A stretch of 64,000 nucleotides of DNA from Ferruginibacter yonginensis (GCF_042651465.1 NZ_JBHSCZ010000002.1:682001-746000), one strand, 5' to 3'. Numbered from the stretch's first letter, positions 25,490 through 34,241 are shown. Notes: generated by a model not told the origin, from the sequence alone. Program-made: numbers and translations.

Positions 25490-25861
25490 ATGAGTGTTGC
25501 TGCAAAAATATTAGTGGTTGATGATGACCCCTACATTTTAATGTCGTTAGAGTTTCTTATGAAAAAAAACGGCTACGATGTGATGGTGGCTCGTAACGGA
25601 AATGAAGCTTTGGAATTGCTCAACCAATCTGTACCAAATTTGGTTTTATTAGATATTATGATGCCAGATGTTGATGGATACGAAATTTGCAAGCACATAA
25701 AAAAAACCGAAGCACTTAAAAATATTCATGTAATATTTATGAGTGCAAAAACAAAAGATGCTGATATAAAAAAAGGATATGAAGTTGGTGCTGCTTTATA
25801 TGTTAAAAAGCCATTCAGTACCCGTGAGTTGGTTAAAAATATTCAAGAAATTTTGGCATAA
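25490..25861 (+). CDS. Single-domain response regulator (CheY-like)
   Basis: A 123-residue receiver with acidic residues Asp11-Asp13, phospho-acceptor Asp55 in LVLLDIMMPD, the Ser/Thr switch in FMSAKTK and Lys107 in YVKKPFS. There is no output domain, unlike CrbR, which carries a LuxR-type HTH. It follows the SSF-kinase gene by 10 bp and is the obvious partner. The signal must therefore pass to another protein; the InsA-like DNA-binding protein of the same locus is a possible but unproven target. Confidence 0.88.
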   Translation: MSVAAKILVVDDDPYILMSLEFLMKKNGYDVMVARNGNEALELLNQSVPNLVLLDIMMPDVDGYEICKHIKKTEALKNIHVIFMSAKTKDADIKKGYEVGAALYVKKPFSTRELVKNIQEILA

Positions 25862-25960
25862 TAAACATAAAGCTACAATCGCTTACTTTACCGTTCAATA
25901 AAGTAGCTGCAGTTTTACATGTTATGTAAATCAGCTAAACCAATTACCTTTACACCCGAT

Positions 25961-27760
25961 ATGAGTAAGGGTACTACCACCAAAAAAAAGTTAGATGTTG
26001 CTGTTTTAAAAAGAGTATTTCGCTTTGCAGCTCCGTATAAGCGTAAGTTTTATAGCTCTATTTTTTTAGCTATTTTTTTAGCTGTAATTGCACCTATAAG
26101 ACCGCTGCTCATTCAACTTACTATTAATACAGGTATAAAAAATAATACCGTAGGACATTTTTTAAAAGGTCCAGGAGGTTTTATAATTGAAATTACCATC
26201 ATTCAATTATTAATGTTGTTGGTTGAAACTGTTTGTCGTTTTTTCTTTACGTTTACTACTGCTTCATTAGGGCAAAGCGTTGTAAAAGATTTACGCATTA
26301 CCACTTACAACAAAATTGTGCACCTTAATTTATCGCAGTTCGATAAAACACCTATCGGCACATTAACTACCCGAACCATTAATGATATTGAATCAGTAAA
26401 CGATATTTTTAGTGATGGTTTAATTCCTATTATTGCTGATATGCTCTCTATCATTTCCATTTTAGCATACATGTTTGTGGCCGATTGGAAGTTGACTTTA
26501 ATTTGTTTAGCACCTTTTCCGGTATTAATTATAGCCACCTATTACTTTAAAGAAAGTGTAAATAAATCATTTGTAAGGGTACGTAATGCAGTGGCAGCCC
26601 TTAATGCATTTGTGCAAGAGCATATAACGGGTATGGCCATTGTGCAAGCTTTTGCATCAGAAAAAAGAGAACAGCAAAAATTTAATACCATTAATACAGA
26701 ACATCGTAATGCCAACGTTCGGTCCATATTTGCATACTCTGTATTTTTTCCGGTGGTGGAGTTGGTGTCGGCCTTATCAATTGGTTTATTAGTTTGGTGG
26801 GCAGGTATGCAAGCAGGTGTAAGTACCGAAAAAGCTGCTAACGCAGGTGGTATTATTACATCGTTTATACTTTGTTTAAATTTATTGTTTAGGCCATTAA
26901 GGGTAATTGCAGATAAATTTAATGTGCTGCAAATGGGCGTTATTGCTAGCGAAAGAGTGTTTGCTATTTTAGATAATGAAGATGTAATGGTAAACGATGG
27001 TACACAGGCACCTGCCACCATGCAAGGGCAAATTCAATTTAATGATGTTTGGTTTGCATATATAGATGAACGTTACGTGTTGAAGAATATTAATTTTCAA
27101 ATAAAAGCCGGTGAAACCTTGGCTATTGTGGGCCATACAGGCAGCGGCAAAACATCTATCATCAGCTTAATAAACCGATTGTACCATATTCAAAAAGGTA
27201 GTATTACCATTGATGGTATTAATATTAATGATTACAATGCCGATTATTTAAGAAGTAAAATTGGCATTGTGTTGCAAGATGTTTTTTTGTTTAGTGGCAG
27301 TGTAATGGATAATGTTACCCTACGTAATGATGCTATTACTAAAGAAGCTGTAGTTGCAGCTTCTAAGCTCATTGGCTTGCATCACTTTATTGAACAACTA
27401 CCCGGCGGCTACGATTATAATGTAATGGAACGTGGGGCTACTTTATCGTTAGGGCAACGTCAATTATTATCATTTGTAAGAGCCTTGCTGTACAACCCTG
27501 CAATTTTAATTTTAGATGAAGCTACCTCATCGGTTGATACGGAAAGCGAAGCCCTTATTCAAAATGCAATCGATACTTTAATTGTTGGTAGAACATCTAT
27601 TGTAATTGCCCACCGTTTATCAACCATACGAAAAGCTGATAAAATTTTGGTGTTAGATGCTGGCGAAGTAAAAGAAATGGGTACCCATGCGGAATTGATG
27701 GCATTACAAGGGCATTATTATCAGTTGCAAAAAATGCAGTTTGAAAAACAAGAAAGTTAG
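25961..27760 (+). CDS. ABC exporter, MsbA-like half-transporter
   Basis: A 599-residue fusion of a six-helix ABC type-1 membrane domain (about 25-325) and an ATPase domain. Walker A is GHTGSGKTS, the signature LSLGQRQLL (a variant of LSGGQ), and Walker B ILILDEATSSVD, with the H-loop His in IVIAHRLST. The ATG at 25961 is preferred to 25919 because the latter adds a non-family segment. It should act as a homodimer exporting lipids or drugs across the inner membrane; the substrate cannot be read from sequence. It appears to be a single gene. Confidence 0.88.
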   Translation: MSKGTTTKKKLDVAVLKRVFRFAAPYKRKFYSSIFLAIFLAVIAPIRPLLIQLTINTGIKNNTVGHFLKGPGGFIIEITIIQLLMLLVETVCRFFFTFTTASLGQSVVKDLRITTYNKIVHLNLSQFDKTPIGTLTTRTINDIESVNDIFSDGLIPIIADMLSIISILAYMFVADWKLTLICLAPFPVLIIATYYFKESVNKSFVRVRNAVAALNAFVQEHITGMAIVQAFASEKREQQKFNTINTEHRNANVRSIFAYSVFFPVVELVSALSIGLLVWWAGMQAGVSTEKAANAGGIITSFILCLNLLFRPLRVIADKFNVLQMGVIASERVFAILDNEDVMVNDGTQAPATMQGQIQFNDVWFAYIDERYVLKNINFQIKAGETLAIVGHTGSGKTSIISLINRLYHIQKGSITIDGININDYNADYLRSKIGIVLQDVFLFSGSVMDNVTLRNDAITKEAVVAASKLIGLHHFIEQLPGGYDYNVMERGATLSLGQRQLLSFVRALLYNPAILILDEATSSVDTESEALIQNAIDTLIVGRTSIVIAHRLSTIRKADKILVLDAGEVKEMGTHAELMALQGHYYQLQKMQFEKQES

Positions 27761-27792
27761 TCAATATGTTTTTATTAAATACTTAAACAACT

Positions 27793-28356
27793 ATGGAAGC
27801 TATTGTAAACTTATTTCAAAGTATTTATCCTTTAAGTGATCAATTTGTTAAGGCTTTAGCTGAAAGATTACATACTAAGGAAGTTAAGAAAAAACAACTT
27901 TTGTTGAAGGAGGGACAAATTGCACAAGAAATTTATTTTATACATAAAGGTTATTTCAAATCATTCTATAAGAAAGACGCACTTGAAATTACACAATGGT
28001 TTATGAAACCAGGTGATATTATAATAGCCGTAAATAGTTTTTATAAACGAGTACCTAGTTATGAATATATACAGTGCATAAATGATGCAGAAATAAGCTA
28101 TATATCGCATGATGATTTAGATTATTTATACAATCACTTTATTGAATTTAATTTTATTGGTCGTGTTCTTACTGAAAAATATTATATATTAAGTGAAGAG
28201 CGTTTGCTAGGGTTAAGAAAGCTCAAGGCTGAAGAAAGATATCATTTATTTCAAAAAAATAACAATGATTTATTGAACCATGTATCACTTACTGATATTG
28301 CCTCGTACTTGGGTATTTCACTCGAAACTTTAAGTAGAATTAGAGGAAAAAAATAA
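27793..28356 (+). CDS. Crp/Fnr-family transcriptional regulator
   Basis: A 187-residue regulator with an N-terminal cyclic-nucleotide-binding-like beta-roll (about 15-115; KKKQLLLKEGQIAQEIYFIH) and a C-terminal helix-turn-helix (about 160-185; LTDIASYLGISLETLSRIRG). No cysteine cluster for an iron-sulphur centre is visible, so it is not an oxygen-sensing FNR. Immediately after its stop lies a perfect 16-bp palindrome of FNR type, followed by the surface lipoprotein gene. It may control that gene. The effector is unknown. Confidence 0.82.
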   Translation: MEAIVNLFQSIYPLSDQFVKALAERLHTKEVKKKQLLLKEGQIAQEIYFIHKGYFKSFYKKDALEITQWFMKPGDIIIAVNSFYKRVPSYEYIQCINDAEISYISHDDLDYLYNHFIEFNFIGRVLTEKYYILSEERLLGLRKLKAEERYHLFQKNNNDLLNHVSLTDIASYLGISLETLSRIRGKK

Positions 28357-28359
28357 TTT

Positions 28360-28375
28360 TTTGACAATTGTCAAA
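28360..28375. promoter_or_regulatory. Perfect FNR/CRP-type palindrome
   Basis: TTTGACAATTGTCAAA is a perfect 16-bp palindrome with the TTGAC-n4-GTCAA layout that differs from the FNR consensus (TTGAT-n4-ATCAA) at one base per arm. It lies 4 bp after the Crp/Fnr gene and 45 bp before the ATG of the lipoprotein gene. Confidence 0.65.
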
Positions 28376-28419
28376 TTTATTCATGAAGCTTTTATTCAAA
28401 TTTGTTTAAAACAAACTTT

Positions 28420-30018
28420 ATGAAGAAATATTTTATTTATGCTTTTTTAGTTCTAAGCTGTTTTTTTTATTCGTGTAAAAAAATTGATTTTGATAATATT
28501 CAAAGTGAAAATTACCATGAGAGCTTTTTTTATAATCCAAAACCTACAAGTGAATCTATCAAGTTAATAATTTCAAGATTAGAAACTTATGATTCAAAAG
28601 TAAAATTTACAAAAACCTTATCAAAGTATGCAGGTAAACCAATTTGGGATAAAGTATCAATTTTAAAAGCTAATAAAAGTAATAGCCAAAGCCTTATTGA
28701 AGATAATAATGATAGCATAATAGTCGTTCCATTGTCAAATGATAATAAAGTATTAAGTACTTTATTAATGTTTAAAATTGAAGAAAACACTTTTGACTTT
28801 TCAAGTTATAATCAACAGTTATTATATGATTTAGCTCACAATTTTAGTAATAATATTGAAACAAAAAATCTGTTAAATTTATTTTTTTATATGGAGAATA
28901 AATGTTTTGGTACTAAAATATTCTATAATATACCAGCTCAAATATTTCCTGATGTAAATAATTTAAGTAGTGATAGTTTTAAAATTATAAAATTGGTTAA
29001 TACAAGTTCTCAATTAAATCTTGTACAAATAAGTCAATTGTGTTATGAGGTTGGTTGGGTTACAGGTGATGGAACACCTTATAATGGTAGTATTGAGTAC
29101 CCAAGCCAAGTAATATATTTAATAACTAATTGTATCCCTATATATGGCGAAATAGAAATTCCTGGTGGAAATGGTTCTACAGGTGGTGGTGCAGGTACGA
29201 CAGGTACGGGCAATGGTGGTACAAGTAGTGGTGGTGGTGGCGGATCAAACTCAAGTACAGATTGTGGGTTTTTAAAATGGTATACACAAAATCCATGTGA
29301 TATCTATCCACATAATGCTCCTCATGATCAATCTCCTGATATTATTGATGTTTATAGCGATGAAAGTTTACCAACATATCCAGATATATCTGATGATGAG
29401 CTCCCTGTAAGTTTACAAAGCTTATTTAATTGTTTTAATCAAATACCAAATGCTGGTGCAACATACTCTGTAAAGCTTTGTGTTGATTTACCTGTTGATG
29501 GTATGTGGAATGCGCCTTTTAATTTGACACAAAAATCTCCCGGGCATACCTTTCTCACCCTTACAAAAACTAACGGCTCACAATCAATTTCTCAAAGTGT
29601 GGGTTTTTATCCAATTGGTTCTGGCGGTACACCTATAAACCCAAATGCAACAGGAGGTTTTAAAAATAATGGCGATCCAAATCATGAATATAATGCTGCT
29701 TTAAATGCCTACAATGTTAGTGCTACTCAATTTTCAAATGTTTTAAATAACTTATTAAGCCATGAAAATGATACATATAATATTTACGATAATAATTGCA
29801 CCACTATTGCGATAAACGCATTTAATTTGGTAATTGCTTCGCCAATTGTATTAGCACCATTTGTAGTACAAACACCTTTTTCACCTGTACCTGTATACTT
29901 TTTACAATCACCTCAAAAATTGTATCAAGCTATTCGCAACATTAGTGTAGGTACAGGCATAAGTAAACAGTTTAATGTAGATGTAAAAGCACCACTTTCA
30001 ACTAATATTTGCCCATAA
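28420..30018 (+). CDS. Surface lipoprotein with Gly-rich linker and His/Cys C-terminal domain (effector-like)
   Basis: A 532-residue lipoprotein from ATG 28420: signal peptide with lipobox FFYSC (Cys19) followed by KKIDFDN, an N-terminal region of ~225 residues without a known fold, a Gly/Ser/Thr linker (about 249-278), and a C-terminal domain with SPGHTFLTLTK (His376) and NIYDNNCTTIAINAFN (Cys460). A His then Cys order with an NC-T/H motif recalls permuted papain-like (NlpC/P60, LRAT-type) hydrolases. Two bases separate its stop from the next small membrane-protein gene, and a 45-bp copy of its 3' end recurs before a second copy of that gene. I infer a polymorphic effector with immunity genes; a plain surface hydrolase is the alternative. 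Confidence 0.5.
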   Translation: MKKYFIYAFLVLSCFFYSCKKIDFDNIQSENYHESFFYNPKPTSESIKLIISRLETYDSKVKFTKTLSKYAGKPIWDKVSILKANKSNSQSLIEDNNDSIIVVPLSNDNKVLSTLLMFKIEENTFDFSSYNQQLLYDLAHNFSNNIETKNLLNLFFYMENKCFGTKIFYNIPAQIFPDVNNLSSDSFKIIKLVNTSSQLNLVQISQLCYEVGWVTGDGTPYNGSIEYPSQVIYLITNCIPIYGEIEIPGGNGSTGGGAGTTGTGNGGTSSGGGGGSNSSTDCGFLKWYTQNPCDIYPHNAPHDQSPDIIDVYSDESLPTYPDISDDELPVSLQSLFNCFNQIPNAGATYSVKLCVDLPVDGMWNAPFNLTQKSPGHTFLTLTKTNGSQSISQSVGFYPIGSGGTPINPNATGGFKNNGDPNHEYNAALNAYNVSATQFSNVLNNLLSHENDTYNIYDNNCTTIAINAFNLVIASPIVLAPFVVQTPFSPVPVYFLQSPQKLYQAIRNISVGTGISKQFNVDVKAPLSTNICP

Positions 30019-30020
30019 TT

Positions 30021-30428
30021 ATGAAAAAATATAAAACAATTATATGGTTAGCTGCTATAACAGTATTGTTAAGTAATTGGCCACTTATTAAAAACATTAC
30101 TGGGTTAAATGATTGGTATTACAGGTATAGTAATATATCAGGTACTTACACAAAAATGGAAATACCTATACAGGGTAGAATTTATGATAAGCCACCTAAT
30201 GGTGAGTTTATCCTGAATAGGCCTAATTTTTATGGATGTAACCTTATGCCACAGAGCGATACGGTAGTGTACCGCTTATTCGCCATAAACCCATTAAAAT
30301 TTTGGCGTTGGGGTGAGTATATTTTTGATTGGCGCTATCGATTACCCTATACCGATTGGGATGCTATTGTAAAAAAGAGAGGCTTTGGCTATTTGAAAGT
30401 TTCTGAAAAAGGTTGCATGGAGTTTTAA
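30021..30428 (+). CDS. Small membrane protein, copy 1 (immunity-like)
   Basis: A 135-residue protein with one N-terminal transmembrane helix (IIWLAAITVLLSNWPLI) and an exported domain rich in aromatic residues: DWYYRYSN near 31, NRPNFYGC near 65, VVYRLFAINPLKFWRWGEY near 83. No known family is recognised. It starts 2 bp after the stop of the lipoprotein gene, so it is co-transcribed and probably coupled to it. A nearly identical copy lies at 31720-32127 and a diverged one at 30491-30853. Position, size, membrane anchoring and duplication fit an immunity protein for the preceding lipoprotein, which remains unproven. Confidence 0.55.
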   Translation: MKKYKTIIWLAAITVLLSNWPLIKNITGLNDWYYRYSNISGTYTKMEIPIQGRIYDKPPNGEFILNRPNFYGCNLMPQSDTVVYRLFAINPLKFWRWGEYIFDWRYRLPYTDWDAIVKKRGFGYLKVSEKGCMEF

Positions 30429-30490
30429 ATGTGTGAAGTAACATTTTCTGTTAAAAGTTTGTTTATAAAACATTTACTAAAGTTTAATAA

Positions 30491-30853
30491 ATGCGTATCA
30501 CAAAAAAGAAAGTTATAGTTGTTTCTGTATTTGTTGTAATTATTTCAAACCTTTTTCCTGTTTATGATATATTACACTTGGCTATAGATGAAAAACATTA
30601 TCGCTACTCAAACGGTGATGGCTCAATAACTTGCACAGACGAAATTTTTAAATCAGGCGGCAGCTGTAAATTAGATTCAAACTCAATTAAATATTATAAA
30701 CAAAAATACCATAGGGAACCTGACCCCATTTTTTATAGATTGTTTTGGAAAAATCCTTTGTGTTTTTGGAGATAGAAAGAATATTTTACTGATAAAAGAT
30801 ATGAGATGCCCTATAAAAGTTGGGATAAAATAAAACAGAAAAAATATAGCTAA
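30491..30853 (+). pseudogene. Diverged copy of the small membrane protein, broken by TAG
   Basis: The reading frame encodes an N-terminal helix, KHYRYSNGDGS and IFYRLFWKNPLCFWR, then meets TAG at 30773-30775. The same frame continues for 25 codons (KEYFTDKRYEMPYKSWDKIK...) and aligns with the WGEYIFDWRYRLPYTDWDAI segment of the intact copies; the stop sits where they have Trp (TGG to TAG). Similarity on both sides of the stop shows a recent nonsense mutation or a sequencing error. A 94-residue truncated product could still be made. Confidence 0.7.
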
Positions 30854-30869
30854 TTAATAATTTAAATCT

Positions 30870-31526
30870 ATGAAAAAAATATTTCAAATTTTATTTTTTA
30901 TTTTCTTTAGTAATGCTGTGGTTGCCCAAATTAATTATAATTCTAAAATAAATATCTCAACTATTAGTTTCTTTAAAAAATTTGAAAATTTATTGCATTC
31001 AAAAGAGTTCACAAGTCCTAAATATATTACTAAAAGAATGTTAACTCAATTTGTTTTTGATGGATTTTCAAAAGATGATAGTTTGTTTTACAGCAATATA
31101 ATAAAAGATTATTTTGATACTTCTAAAATTAAAATGTTGCCTGATTTAGAAAAGTATAATAAAGTAAATAGAGTAGCTGCAATCGCAGAAAGTAAACTCT
31201 TAACTGTTTTACTAATTACTAGTTTGCATAATATTGTTAATTGTGTTGATAATAGACTGCTTTTTGTAATGCCATTAAAAACTTACAATGAAATTAATTT
31301 AGATGAATCTAATTATAGCACAGCAATTGAAAATACCTACGTAGCAGGTTTTTATAAAAATCAATTTTATTTTCCATACATTCTAATTAAAATGAATGAA
31401 TTAGAAACTTCAATTATTAATTTAAATATTTTAATAAAGTTTCAAAAATATTCTGAAATAAAAGAGTCCTTTTTTAATACGGAAATGTTACCCATCATAA
31501 AAATTTGTGAGAGGGAAGTTCTTTAA
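30870..31526 (+). CDS. Secreted protein of unknown function in the duplicated locus
   Basis: A 218-residue protein with a signal peptide (residues 1-19, ending VVAQ) and a helical, Lys/Asn/Ile-rich mature part; no motif or family is recognised. It is more AT-rich than the genes around it. It lies between the broken and the third copy of the small membrane-protein gene and 17 bp after the end of the broken copy. It may be another partner of the lipoprotein system or an unrelated passenger. Codon use is typical of accessory genes. Confidence 0.5.
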   Translation: MKKIFQILFFIFFSNAVVAQINYNSKINISTISFFKKFENLLHSKEFTSPKYITKRMLTQFVFDGFSKDDSLFYSNIIKDYFDTSKIKMLPDLEKYNKVNRVAAIAESKLLTVLLITSLHNIVNCVDNRLLFVMPLKTYNEINLDESNYSTAIENTYVAGFYKNQFYFPYILIKMNELETSIINLNILIKFQKYSEIKESFFNTEMLPIIKICEREVL

Positions 31527-31653
31527 ATTCAATTTGAAGTAAATTTCAATCAGATGCAAAAAATTTTGCAAAGAATCGCTCTAGAATCAATTTTATAGTG
31601 TTGTTGTTCTTAAAAATTTCACATAGTGTACTAAGCTATGAGTAATATTATTA

Positions 31654-31719
31654 TAGGTATAAGTAAATGAATAATGCAGATGTAAAAGCGCCACTTTCTA
31701 CTAATATCTGCCCATAAAT
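31654..31719 (+). repeat. Remnant of the lipoprotein gene's 3' end
   Basis: This stretch matches 29957-30020, the end of the lipoprotein gene and the spacer to its small partner. The last 14 codons are intact in frame (NADVKAPLSTNICP then TAA at 31715-31717, against NVDVKAPLSTNICP), while similarity fades upstream and includes an in-frame TGA. It marks the left edge of a duplication that carried the tail of the effector gene together with the downstream small gene. Confidence 0.75.
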
Positions 31720-32127
31720 ATGAAAAAATATAAAACAATAATATGGTTAGCTGCCATAACAGTATTATTAAGTAATTGGCCACTTATTCAAAACATTACT
31801 GGGTTAAATGATTGGTATTATAGATATAGTAATATATCTGGAACTTTTACCATGATGGAAAATTCTATTCAAGGAAGGTTATTTAAAAAGCCACCTAATG
31901 GTGAGTTTATCCTGAATAGGCCTAATTTTTATGGATGTAATCTTATGCCACAGAGCGATACGGTAGTGTACCGCTTATTCGCCATAAACCCATTAAAATT
32001 TTGGCGTTGGGGTGAGTATATTTTTGATTGGCGCTATCGATTACCCTATACTGATTGGGATGCTATTGTAAAAAAGAGAGGCTTTGGATATTTGAAAGTT
32101 TCTCAAAAAGGTTGCATGGAGTTTTAA
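31720..32127 (+). CDS. Small membrane protein, copy 3 (orphan immunity-like)
   Basis: A 135-residue near-duplicate of the protein at 30021-30428. The N-terminal helix and the C-terminal 75 residues are almost identical, while the middle (about residues 42-60, GTFTMMENSIQGRLFKKPPN against GTYTKMEIPIQGRIYDKPPN) varies. It is preceded by a remnant of the lipoprotein gene's 3' end but by no complete lipoprotein gene, so it is an orphan copy. Concentration of changes in one short stretch would fit changed partner specificity, though the sample is only two sequences. Confidence 0.55.
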   Translation: MKKYKTIIWLAAITVLLSNWPLIQNITGLNDWYYRYSNISGTFTMMENSIQGRLFKKPPNGEFILNRPNFYGCNLMPQSDTVVYRLFAINPLKFWRWGEYIFDWRYRLPYTDWDAIVKKRGFGYLKVSQKGCMEF

Positions 32128-32192
32128 ATGTTGTAATAAAACTAATTGATCTTATTTTTATAGATGTTTTAATTCTAAATTAATCATATATA

Positions 32193-32780
32193 TTGTCAAC
32201 AAACCTCATTATACAAAACATTGAAAAACATATTCGCCTAACGGAGGCGGAACAACAGTATTTTGTATCGCTACTGGTGGAAAAAAATCTTAAACGCAAA
32301 CAACTTATTTTGGCAGAAGGCGATGTGTGTAAATATTCAACTTTTGTAGTAACAGGTTGTTTAAGAGGCTACACCATCGATAAAAATGGTTTTGAACATG
32401 TATTGAATTTTGCACCCACCAATTGGTGGATTGCCGATATGTACAGCTTATTATCGCAAAAGCCAGGCATTTTGCATATTGAAGCTTTAGAAAATAGTAC
32501 GGTGTTGATGTTATCAAAAGAAGATCATCTCAATCTTTATGAAAAAATACCAGCTTTTGAACGCTATTTCCGCATTTTAATTGAAAATGCATTAGTAGCC
32601 TTGCAACAACGCATGATAGATAGCATGAGCCTTACAGCCGATGAACGGTATCAAAAATTTTGTACTACTTACCCATCATTAATTAATAGTTTACCTCAAA
32701 AACAAATTGCCTCTTTTATTGGTGTAACACCTGAGTTTTTAAGCAAATTGAGGGGCCAACAAATTAAAAAGAAAATATAA
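32193..32780 (+). CDS. Crp/Fnr-family transcriptional regulator (TTG start)
   Basis: A 195-residue regulator with a cyclic-nucleotide-binding-like domain (LKRKQLILAEGDVCKYSTFV near 33) and a C-terminal HTH (about 165-190; PQKQIASFIGVTPEFLSKLRG). The start is TTG at 32193; no ATG in frame gives a complete N-terminal domain. It precedes a pirin gene by 130 bp, and this pairing is common in Bacteroidota, where such regulators are linked to redox or electrophile stress. The effector is unknown. Confidence 0.82.
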   Translation: MSTNLIIQNIEKHIRLTEAEQQYFVSLLVEKNLKRKQLILAEGDVCKYSTFVVTGCLRGYTIDKNGFEHVLNFAPTNWWIADMYSLLSQKPGILHIEALENSTVLMLSKEDHLNLYEKIPAFERYFRILIENALVALQQRMIDSMSLTADERYQKFCTTYPSLINSLPQKQIASFIGVTPEFLSKLRGQQIKKKI

Positions 32781-32910
32781 CCTGTATTTTTCTTAACCTA
32801 CATTAATAGTATTTCTTAATCTATGTTATTGGAAAGCGCTGTACTTTCAACGCATCTTTGCATTGTCAATCATTAATAGGTTGATGTTTAAACACTAAAA
32901 AAATAACATC

Positions 32911-33645
32911 ATGGAAAATACTGTTTTTCACAAAGCCGATACAAGAGGCACTGCAAATTTTGGTTGGTTACAAAGTTACCATACTTTTAGTTTTGGTCAT
33001 TACCACAACCCAGAGCGTATGAATTTTGGCGTATTGAGGGTGTTGAATGATGATACGGTAGATGGAGGAATGGGTTTTGATAGGCACCCACACGATAATA
33101 TGGAAATTATTTCTATACCACTTGAAGGCGATTTAGAGCATAAAGATAGCATGAACAATGTAGCTACCATTAAAAATGGCGATATACAGGTAATGAGTGC
33201 AGGTACGGGTATTTTTCACAGTGAGTACAATAAAAACACCGCTAATAAAGTAAAGTTTTTACAAATTTGGATATACCCCAACAAACGCAACGTTACACCG
33301 AGGTACGATCAAATAACATTGAACTTGGCTGATCGTCATAACAAACTACAACAAATATTATCGCCCAACGAAAATGACGAAGGCGTATGGATACATCAAA
33401 ACGCATGGTTTCATTTAGGTAATTTTGATGCCGGTGTTGCACAAACGTACACTTTTAAACAAAATGGTAACGGCTTATACATCTTTAATTTAAAAGGCGA
33501 TGTAAAAGTAAATGACCAATTATTGCAAACTAGAGATGGTTATGGTGTGTGGGGTGTAAATGAAGTAACCATCACTGCTGCTACTGATGCAGAATTTTTA
33601 CTCATGGAAGTTCCTATGAAAATTGAACAATCATCAAAAAATTAA
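32911..33645 (+). CDS. Pirin-family protein (YhhW-like bicupin)
   Basis: A 244-residue bicupin. The metal-binding motif of the N-terminal cupin is visible: GFDRHPHDNMEIISIPLEG gives two His and a Glu, with a further His in GTGIFHSEYN. YhhW-type pirins oxidise quercetin in vitro; the physiological substrate is not known. The gene is followed 21 bp later by a YceI-family gene and then by a degenerate receiver gene, forming a likely operon under the upstream Crp/Fnr regulator. Confidence 0.88.
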   Translation: MENTVFHKADTRGTANFGWLQSYHTFSFGHYHNPERMNFGVLRVLNDDTVDGGMGFDRHPHDNMEIISIPLEGDLEHKDSMNNVATIKNGDIQVMSAGTGIFHSEYNKNTANKVKFLQIWIYPNKRNVTPRYDQITLNLADRHNKLQQILSPNENDEGVWIHQNAWFHLGNFDAGVAQTYTFKQNGNGLYIFNLKGDVKVNDQLLQTRDGYGVWGVNEVTITAATDAEFLLMEVPMKIEQSSKN

Positions 33646-33666
33646 TCATATTAAAAACATACAATT

Positions 33667-34203
33667 ATGGCAACTACTACTTGGGCATTAGACCCTACAC
33701 ACAGCGACATTCAATTTAAAATTAAACATTTAATGATTACCAACGTTAGCGGTAGTTTTAATTTGTTTGATATCAATGCTACTACTGAAGAAGAAGATTT
33801 TACCAAAGCCGCTATTTCATTTAGTGCGCAAGTAAACTCTATTAATACCAACAATACACAAAGAGATGCACATTTAGTGAGTGCCGATTTTTTTGATGCA
33901 GCACAATATCCTACCATCAACTTTGTTGCAAAAAAAGCGGATGATGTGGATCATGATGGTAGTTACAATTTACATGGCGATTTAACCATAAAAGGTATTA
34001 CAAAGCCAGTGGTGTTAAGTGTTGAATTTGGCGGCGTTACAAAAGATATGTATGGTAATACCAAGGCTGGTTTTACAATTAATGGAAAAATCAATAGAAC
34101 CGATTTTGGTCTTACTTGGAATGCGGCATTAGAAACTGGCGGTGTATTGGTTAGTGAAGATGTAAAAATTATGAGTGAAATACAGCTTATTAAGCAAGCT
34201 TAA
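33667..34203 (+). CDS. YceI-family lipid-binding-like protein
   Basis: A 178-residue protein of the YceI family, a lipocalin-like beta-barrel that binds isoprenoid or fatty-acid-type ligands. Family segments are WALDPTHSDIQFKIKHLMI at the N-terminus, NFVAKKADDVDHDGSYNLHG and INGKINRTDFGLTWN. Unlike E. coli YceI it has no signal peptide, so it should be cytoplasmic. It follows the pirin gene by 21 bp, an arrangement frequently seen in Bacteroidota. Confidence 0.9.
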   Translation: MATTTWALDPTHSDIQFKIKHLMITNVSGSFNLFDINATTEEEDFTKAAISFSAQVNSINTNNTQRDAHLVSADFFDAAQYPTINFVAKKADDVDHDGSYNLHGDLTIKGITKPVVLSVEFGGVTKDMYGNTKAGFTINGKINRTDFGLTWNAALETGGVLVSEDVKIMSEIQLIKQA

Positions 34204-34241
34204 CACAAGCTTATTTTTAAGGGCTCTTTTAATATTGATAT

